Source: Desulfurococcales archaeon
GTDB lineage: Archaea > Thermoproteota > Thermoprotei_A > Sulfolobales > Desulfurococcaceae
NCBI GenBank assembly: GCA_027022365.1
Contig: JALVYU010000031.1
Span: 186,001-250,000, forward strand
Length of the DNA: 64,000 nucleotides
Direction of reading: 5' to 3'
The stretch's first letter is position 1. Each line of letters starts with the position of its first letter. Made by a program: the position numbers and the translations under genes. The notes under the pieces are model-generated. The model was not told the origin of the DNA. It did no database searches and saw only the letters and a program-made list of their open reading frames with translations. Of the stretch, positions 59,538-64,000 are shown piece by piece.

Positions 59538-59936
59538 CTACTCCACCTCGATCAGGGTCACATCTACTCCTCTCCCCTTCACTATGTCAAAGTCACGACT
59601 ACCACACACCGGGCATTTGTAGTATGAGAAAATAGTCTCGGGGACAAAATGTATGGCTTCTCTGACTGTGTCGTCGAAAACACTCATGTCAGGCTTCCAC
59701 TCGTGCCCGCATTTCCTGCACCGTAGGACAGGTTCTTCGTCCTCGAAATCTATCTTCTCAACTGTATAACCCATGCTCTCTAGTATTTCTTTCAATGCGA
59801 AGCCGAGTATCTCCTTATCGATGCTTTGAAGAACCCCTAATTTCACGATAATCCTCTTGATAATCTTTTTCTCGCCACCGATCCTATGCATGATATATCT
59901 TGCTAGGGCATCGGCGAGAGCCCATTCATGAACCAT
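59538..59936 (-). CDS. hypA: Hydrogenase nickel incorporation protein HypA
   Basis: The 132-residue protein begins MVHEWALADA (the conserved nickel-binding Met-x-His-Glu region, here MVHE) and has a zinc domain with RCRKCGHEW and YKCPVCGSRDF. It delivers nickel to hydrogenase. The frame extends to 59954, but ATG 59936 follows GGTGG at 6 bases and gives the required N-terminus. Longer than the bacterial 115 residues because of an insert between the Cys pairs, as in archaeal HypA. Confidence 0.9.
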   Translation of the reverse strand: MVHEWALADALARYIMHRIGGEKKIIKRIIVKLGVLQSIDKEILGFALKEILESMGYTVEKIDFEDEEPVLRCRKCGHEWKPDMSVFDDTVREAIHFVPETIFSYYKCPVCGSRDFDIVKGRGVDVTLIEVE

Positions 59937-60055
59937 AGGGGGTCCACCAATCACGGAATATGATGTTGTGGGATAAAATAAATATCATGTAGTGTCTTAA
60001 ATAGGATATATGATCATCCTATAACTGGCGAGTAATTAGCTAGGGAGATAACATT

Positions 60056-60667
60056 ATGGTTGACATTCACAAAGTATATTTATGGATCGATAGATACCCT
60101 GATTTCGCTTTCTACATGATTGCTGCGGTGAATATTATAATTCAATTATTCCTAGGAGTCGGCCTTCATTTCGTGGTCTCTGTACTGGCCCTTATGTTTT
60201 GTAACTTCTTGATTGTGCTGGCGACAAATCTCTTAATGAAGAACTTGTTAAGGGCGAGCAGACCACCTGCATACTATAGGGTTCACGGAGATGGTTCGAG
60301 GATTTTCAGAGGATCATTTCCCAGCCTCCATGCTCAGTTCGCCTTCGCGATGGCCACTACATTTGTTGTGGCCCTATATATCTATGAGGGATGCCGTTTA
60401 CTGACGCCTCGAATGATGGTAGCAATACCTATTGTATACTCTATGGCGTTCATTGTTGCGATGTCTAGGTACTTGATAGTGGTTCATCATCTCCAAGACG
60501 TTTTGGGCGGAATAATATTCGGGGTAGTCTTCTCGCTTCCACTCACATTGTATATTTATGGAGCATTCGACGAGCTCCCCCTCGTCCTCCAAGCGTTCTT
60601 CGGCTTGTTCTTCTTACTCCTGGTCTTTCTCCTATCGCATTATGAGAGGAGGCATGTGTCAGCCTAG
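60056..60667 (+). CDS. PAP2-family membrane phosphatase, second copy
   Basis: The 203-residue membrane protein has about six helices and the PAP2 motifs KNLLRASRP, GSFPSLHAQFAFAM and SRYLIVVHHLQDVLGG. Ser in the second motif replaces SGH by SLH. It is shorter than the other copy at 51700 and differs in its helix count. ATG 60056 follows TAGGGAGATAAC. It is divergent from hypA and overlaps the convergent hypD by 4 bases. Confidence 0.85.
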   Translation: MVDIHKVYLWIDRYPDFAFYMIAAVNIIIQLFLGVGLHFVVSVLALMFCNFLIVLATNLLMKNLLRASRPPAYYRVHGDGSRIFRGSFPSLHAQFAFAMATTFVVALYIYEGCRLLTPRMMVAIPIVYSMAFIVAMSRYLIVVHHLQDVLGGIIFGVVFSLPLTLYIYGAFDELPLVLQAFFGLFFLLLVFLLSHYERRHVSA

Positions 60668-61812
60668 ATGATCAACGGCATGTTCTCCGCCCATATCCTG
60701 CACGTTCCCTCACTGCTAACCATACAGGGCCCGTAAGGGTTCTCGGGCGTGCATCTCTTCATGAATAATGGGCAGTCCGTTGGCTTGGCTGCTCCCAAGA
60801 CTACGTCTGGGCAACGGCATCCCGGGAGGTGCTCGCGTGGACCGGGTTTCTCCTCGATGCCTAGGACTGCGGCGAGGTCTCTATTCCTGTATTCTTTCTT
60901 TGGATAGGCACCGCTATCGGGGATGTAGCCTATGGCTCTCCAATAGGCGGTTCTAGCCTCGTATACTTTCTGAATGGCTTTTTTCGCCGAGATGTTTCCC
61001 TCGGGCCTGACAACCCTCGTGTACTCGTTTACTAGGCGCGGCTTGTCCTCGAGCTTCATCTCGAGGATATACTTTACTGCGAGGAGCACGTCCACGGGCT
61101 CAAAACCCGAGACGACGACTGGTATGTTGTATTCTTCTGGGAGGAAAACCCATGCATTGGCGCCAATAATGGATGATACATGTCCAGGGGCTATTACTCC
61201 GTCTAAACGTATGTCTGGCCTGTTTTCCAGTAGGTGCTTCATCACAGGCGGTGTGAGCCTGTAGGCGTGGAGGATCAGGAGATTTTCCGGGACGCTGTGG
61301 GCCATGAGGGGGAAAGCGGTTGTAGGCATCGTGGTCTCGAAGCCTACTGCGAAGAACACGTGCTTCTCATCCTTCTCTCTTAACGCGTGTTTTAGTGAGT
61401 CGAGGAAACTATAGACAACCCTAACCTTACCGCCAGAAGCATGCGCCTCATACAGGCTCCTAACGCCTCTGATCCTTGTTCCCGGCAGCTTGTATGCGTC
61501 GCCATATGTATGTATAACGTATTCCTCAAAACTCAGGTCGATGAGCAGATCGACATAGTACCCCGGAGTGATACATACAGGGCATCCAGGCCCAGCGATA
61601 AGCTCTACGTTATCCGGCATTAATGTCCTGAGACCGTAATGCGATATTGTCCACTCGTGGGTTCCACAGAAATTCATTATTTTCAGAACATCACCGTATT
61701 CCCTCGCGAGAAGATGGATCTCATCAACTATTTTATTTGCCCTCGGGTTTCTCTCGAAGACATGTTTAATAGTCCCGATAATATTGTCTCCCGGCAAAAC
61801 GATAAGCACCAT
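60664..61812 (-). CDS. hypD: Hydrogenase maturation protein HypD
   Basis: The 382-residue protein has the catalytic MNFCGTHEWTISHYGLR block near residue 46, GPGCPVCITPGYYVD near 80, FFAVGFETTMPTTAF, VSGFEPVDVLL and the C-terminal cysteine cluster GCRCPDVVLG...DCPLFMKRC that binds the [4Fe-4S] cluster. HypD with HypC builds the Fe(CN)2CO unit of [NiFe] hydrogenases. HypC, HypE, HypF and any hydrogenase structural genes are outside the window. ATG 61812 opens the frame. Confidence 0.94.
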   Translation of the reverse strand: MVLIVLPGDNIIGTIKHVFERNPRANKIVDEIHLLAREYGDVLKIMNFCGTHEWTISHYGLRTLMPDNVELIAGPGCPVCITPGYYVDLLIDLSFEEYVIHTYGDAYKLPGTRIRGVRSLYEAHASGGKVRVVYSFLDSLKHALREKDEKHVFFAVGFETTMPTTAFPLMAHSVPENLLILHAYRLTPPVMKHLLENRPDIRLDGVIAPGHVSSIIGANAWVFLPEEYNIPVVVSGFEPVDVLLAVKYILEMKLEDKPRLVNEYTRVVRPEGNISAKKAIQKVYEARTAYWRAIGYIPDSGAYPKKEYRNRDLAAVLGIEEKPGPREHLPGCRCPDVVLGAAKPTDCPLFMKRCTPENPYGPCMVSSEGTCRIWAENMPLII

Positions 61813-61946
61813 CCGCTCAACGAGTGTTCGAGGATCTTATATGGTTAATGCCCTCTATTATAGGAATATCGTTATCTACCCCTTTGTGTAACGTTTTGTA
61901 TACAGCTTTATATGAGCCTACCAAGTAAGCATTGTTCATCTATACG

Positions 61947-63182
61947 TTATTTTATTAATTTAACAAGCACTTTTTCTCCCTCGGCGTATCCTTCGATATG
62001 CCCAGGTATGATCACGTAGCCATCGCTTCTCGATAGACTGGACAGTATACCGCTTCCCTTCAGCATGTAGGGCTCCGCATAGATTATATCGTCCCCATAT
62101 GTCAGCCTAACCCTTATGAGGCTAGTATACCCGACACGGTTAGGCAGGCTCCTACGGAGAACCGCTACAGCTACAGGTCTCTCCAGCCCCCTTAATCCAT
62201 ACTTGTTTATCATGGCTTGTCTCAGGATAAGCTCCAGGCCCGTCCACGCGGCGACAGGGTATCCGCTGAGCATTAGCACGGGCTTATCGTTCACGAGCGC
62301 CAAGCTGGTGGGCCTCCCCGGCCTCATCGCCACTCCTCGGAAAACCCATTCTCCCAGATCCTCGACAACATCCCTTACGATATCGCCCTCGCTTACGCTC
62401 GTGCCTCCAGTGGTCAATACTATGTCGTAGCGCCATGTAGCGTACTCGATAGCCTCCCGTATCGCATCGTAGTCGTCCGGATAGATCCCGAGGTAATCGG
62501 CCTTGAAAAGCCCTGTCTCCTCAAGATACGCTTTGACGAGATATCCTGTGGAGGCATATATTTTCCCCTCAATGTACGGTTTCCCCGGTTCTAGTAGCTC
62601 ATTACCAGTACTGATGATCGCGGCCGATAGTCTCCCATATACTCTGACCCTATCAATCCCGTTACTAGCGATTATCCCTATGTGCTGGGCCCTGATCCTC
62701 TCGCCTCTCGGAACGATAACTGAGCCTTTGGAGAAGTCCTCGCCTTTCCTCGAGACGTTAGCATACGGGCTGACAGGAGAGTATACCTCTACCTCGTCGC
62801 CCATCTTCATTGTGTCCTCATACATTACCACCGCGTCCGCCCCCCTAGGCAGAGGCGCACCAGTATGTATCTCGACGGCTTCTCCAGGGCCAACCACGTG
62901 TTTGTCGGGCTTATCCCCCGGCTTCATCGAGCCCACTATTCTGAGCACGGCCGGGTTGTTTACACTGGCTCCTTGGACATCTATCGATCTAACAGCATAG
63001 CCGTCGACAGCACTACGGTCGAACTCCGGCATATCGATCCTCGCCACTATGTCCTCGGCGGAGTAGCACCCCAGCGAATTAATTAGCTCAACACTCCTGA
63101 TAGGAAGATTCTTGGGTAGTACCTTGGCTAATCTATTGATCGCTTCATCCACACCGATTAGTTTCCCTAGGAACCTGGGCAT
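61947..63182 (-). CDS. moeA: Molybdopterin molybdenumtransferase MoeA
   Basis: The protein (about 411 residues) has the MoeA hallmarks MPEFDRSAVDGYAVRS near residue 50, IHTGAPLPRGADAVVMYED, ISTGNELLEPG, the LTTGGTSVSEGDIVRDV block and a C-terminal beta-barrel domain IV (RVRLTYGD). It inserts molybdenum or tungsten into molybdopterin. In hyperthermophiles tungsten is common. The frame is open from ATG 63206. ATG 63182 follows GGTGTGACAGAT and gives the family start MPRFLGK. It is on the same strand as hypD after 134 bases. Confidence 0.93.
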   Translation of the reverse strand: MPRFLGKLIGVDEAINRLAKVLPKNLPIRSVELINSLGCYSAEDIVARIDMPEFDRSAVDGYAVRSIDVQGASVNNPAVLRIVGSMKPGDKPDKHVVGPGEAVEIHTGAPLPRGADAVVMYEDTMKMGDEVEVYSPVSPYANVSRKGEDFSKGSVIVPRGERIRAQHIGIIASNGIDRVRVYGRLSAAIISTGNELLEPGKPYIEGKIYASTGYLVKAYLEETGLFKADYLGIYPDDYDAIREAIEYATWRYDIVLTTGGTSVSEGDIVRDVVEDLGEWVFRGVAMRPGRPTSLALVNDKPVLMLSGYPVAAWTGLELILRQAMINKYGLRGLERPVAVAVLRRSLPNRVGYTSLIRVRLTYGDDIIYAEPYMLKGSGILSSLSRSDGYVIIPGHIEGYAEGEKVLVKLIK

Positions 63183-63310
63183 ATCTGTCACACCATGTCC
63201 TCTCATGGCTTGCCCTTTCCGCTCCTGAATAGGTTTAGCCTGGAAACAATTAATAATAGATATGATATGACTATATGGTTGAAGCCCGTAATTTATGTAA
63301 GTGATGCCAA

Positions 63311-64000
63311 ATGACCAACAAATACATTAAGTTGCTGGCGGCGGCCCTAGTGGGGATAGCCCTCCTTTCAGCAATTATTTATGTATCAATATCCAATAAA
63401 CCTCAGGGAACCAGCAATAGTGTCCAATATGTTCCTAGAGAACTTCTCAAACTCTATGTTTTATCCAGCCTATACCTAGATAGGGCGAGCTCATCACTAT
63501 ACCATACAATCTATGATTTACCTTTATCAACCAACATAACTATGGATAATATAGACCAGCTGCTTTCCCGCTATAAACAAGACGAGAAGTATCTCCCCCT
63601 GGTTCCCGTCACAGGCATTGATCGATATCTCGTTGGAACCTATGAAACATACAGAGAGATAGCGTTCATAGCCAGGGATATAATAACCATAAATAATAGT
63701 GTTTCGGAGATAATGCCGAAAATGAAAAAGACACTAAGATCTCTGGTGAACTGCAACTATACTGAGGCCATGAGGATCTATCAAGGAATCAGAGACAAGG
63801 TAGTCCGCCTCGATGAAAACATCAGTAATACGCTACTTAACCTCACGAGCATCAATACATCCTATATCTTGTCGCCAAAACATGTACAAGTAATCAATAG
63901 GACTATAGCACTGCTCAGACATCTAGACGAAATACTTAACAAATACATCACGATAATGGATGAGATCCAGAAAAACCCGATCATACTGCAAAAAGCATGT
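63311..64000 (+). CDS. Signal-peptide/anchor protein with helical extracellular part, partial at window end
   Basis: The frame from ATG 63311 (behind GTGAT at 63301-63305) stays open to the window end (230 codons). The N-terminus MTNKYIKLLAAALVGIALLS is a signal peptide or anchor. The rest reads as long amphipathic helices with Asn-x-Ser/Thr sites, such as NVT-like NITMDN and NISNTLLNLTSINTS, so it is exported. No family is recognised. It may be a stalk or coiled-coil surface protein. It is divergent from moeA. Confidence 0.7.
   Translation, partial: MTNKYIKLLAAALVGIALLSAIIYVSISNKPQGTSNSVQYVPRELLKLYVLSSLYLDRASSSLYHTIYDLPLSTNITMDNIDQLLSRYKQDEKYLPLVPVTGIDRYLVGTYETYREIAFIARDIITINNSVSEIMPKMKKTLRSLVNCNYTEAMRIYQGIRDKVVRLDENISNTLLNLTSINTSYILSPKHVQVINRTIALLRHLDEILNKYITIMDEIQKNPIILQKAC

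Noticed and set aside
1..64000. CRISPR arrays, insertion sequences or integrase-type attachment sites
   Set aside because: No regularly spaced direct repeats, transposase or integrase frames, or tRNA-end duplications were seen.

Overview
The window looks like a chromosomal segment of a hyperthermophilic crenarchaeon, probably of the Desulfurococcales type. The evidence is frequent TTG and GTG starts, heavy use of AGG/AGA and ATA codons, archaeal GGAGGTGA-type ribosome binding sites, AT-rich TATA promoters, pyrimidine-rich T5-6C2-4 terminators, a CC1-like crenarchaeal chromatin protein, a Mrp-type (archaeal) HypB, an AEP primase relative and AbrB-PhoU fusions. Coding density is high. I found no rRNA, tRNA, CRISPR array or insertion sequence. 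Most genes are intact. The first gene (DppD tail) and the last (a secreted or anchored helical protein) are cut by the window edges.

Layout. 0-1.1 kb: end of a peptide ABC transporter (dppD tail, dppF). 1.1-5.1 kb: nitroreductase, UPF0282 metallo-hydrolase, two unknown genes with twin divergent promoters, rpiA, and a small membrane protein behind a structured leader. 5.2-8.3 kb: three overlapping genes of a glycerol-3-phosphate dehydrogenase-type system. 8.3-27.6 kb: a catabolic island with a BadF-type sugar kinase, an intracellular GHL10-like glycosidase, a sugar isomerase-like TIM barrel, a ceramidase-like amidohydrolase, an M14 peptidase, dppB-dppC and a Thr-linker substrate-binding protein, AbrB-PhoU, Gfo/Idh/MocA, an Eis-like GNAT, a 1079-residue surface GATase1-GHL10-coiled-coil protein, and a D-glutamate cyclase-like DUF4392 protein. 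27.9-32.7 kb: glycerol kinase, an MFS transporter, an alpha/beta hydrolase and a glycerophosphodiesterase, which complete a glycerol/glycerophosphodiester route with the 5-8 kb genes.

32.7-41.5 kb: mostly minus-strand housekeeping and unknown genes (zinc ribbon, PPC/DUF296, a tandem YjbQ pair, a thioredoxin-fold protein, a PriS-like AEP protein, DUF72, YkgJ, DUF711) and a GC-rich structured intergenic RNA candidate. 41.5-46 kb: GH38 alpha-mannosidase divergent from a GPH sugar symporter. 46-49.5 kb: a secreted metallo-beta-lactamase-fold protein divergent from a Yip1 / NG-repeat adhesin / winged-helix operon with a clear palindromic operator around its TATA box. 50-53 kb: chromatin protein, PAPS-reductase-like PP-loop enzyme, PAP2 phosphatase. 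53-58.8 kb: the Pst phosphate transporter with PstS and PstC in one reading frame, divergent from AbrB-PhoU. 58.8-63.2 kb: hydrogenase maturation (HypB of the Mrp type, HypA, HypD), a second PAP2 protein and MoeA.

The items most worth a second look are the PstS-PstC fusion with its topology conflict, the operator-controlled envelope module at 46.9-49.5 kb, the structured RNA near 38.1 kb, the 1079-residue surface protein and surrounding island, the PriS-like protein, and the degenerate-plus-intact YjbQ pair. Start codons given here were adjusted from the longest open frames where a ribosome binding site pointed to an internal start. Family assignments rest on motifs read by eye, since no database search was possible.
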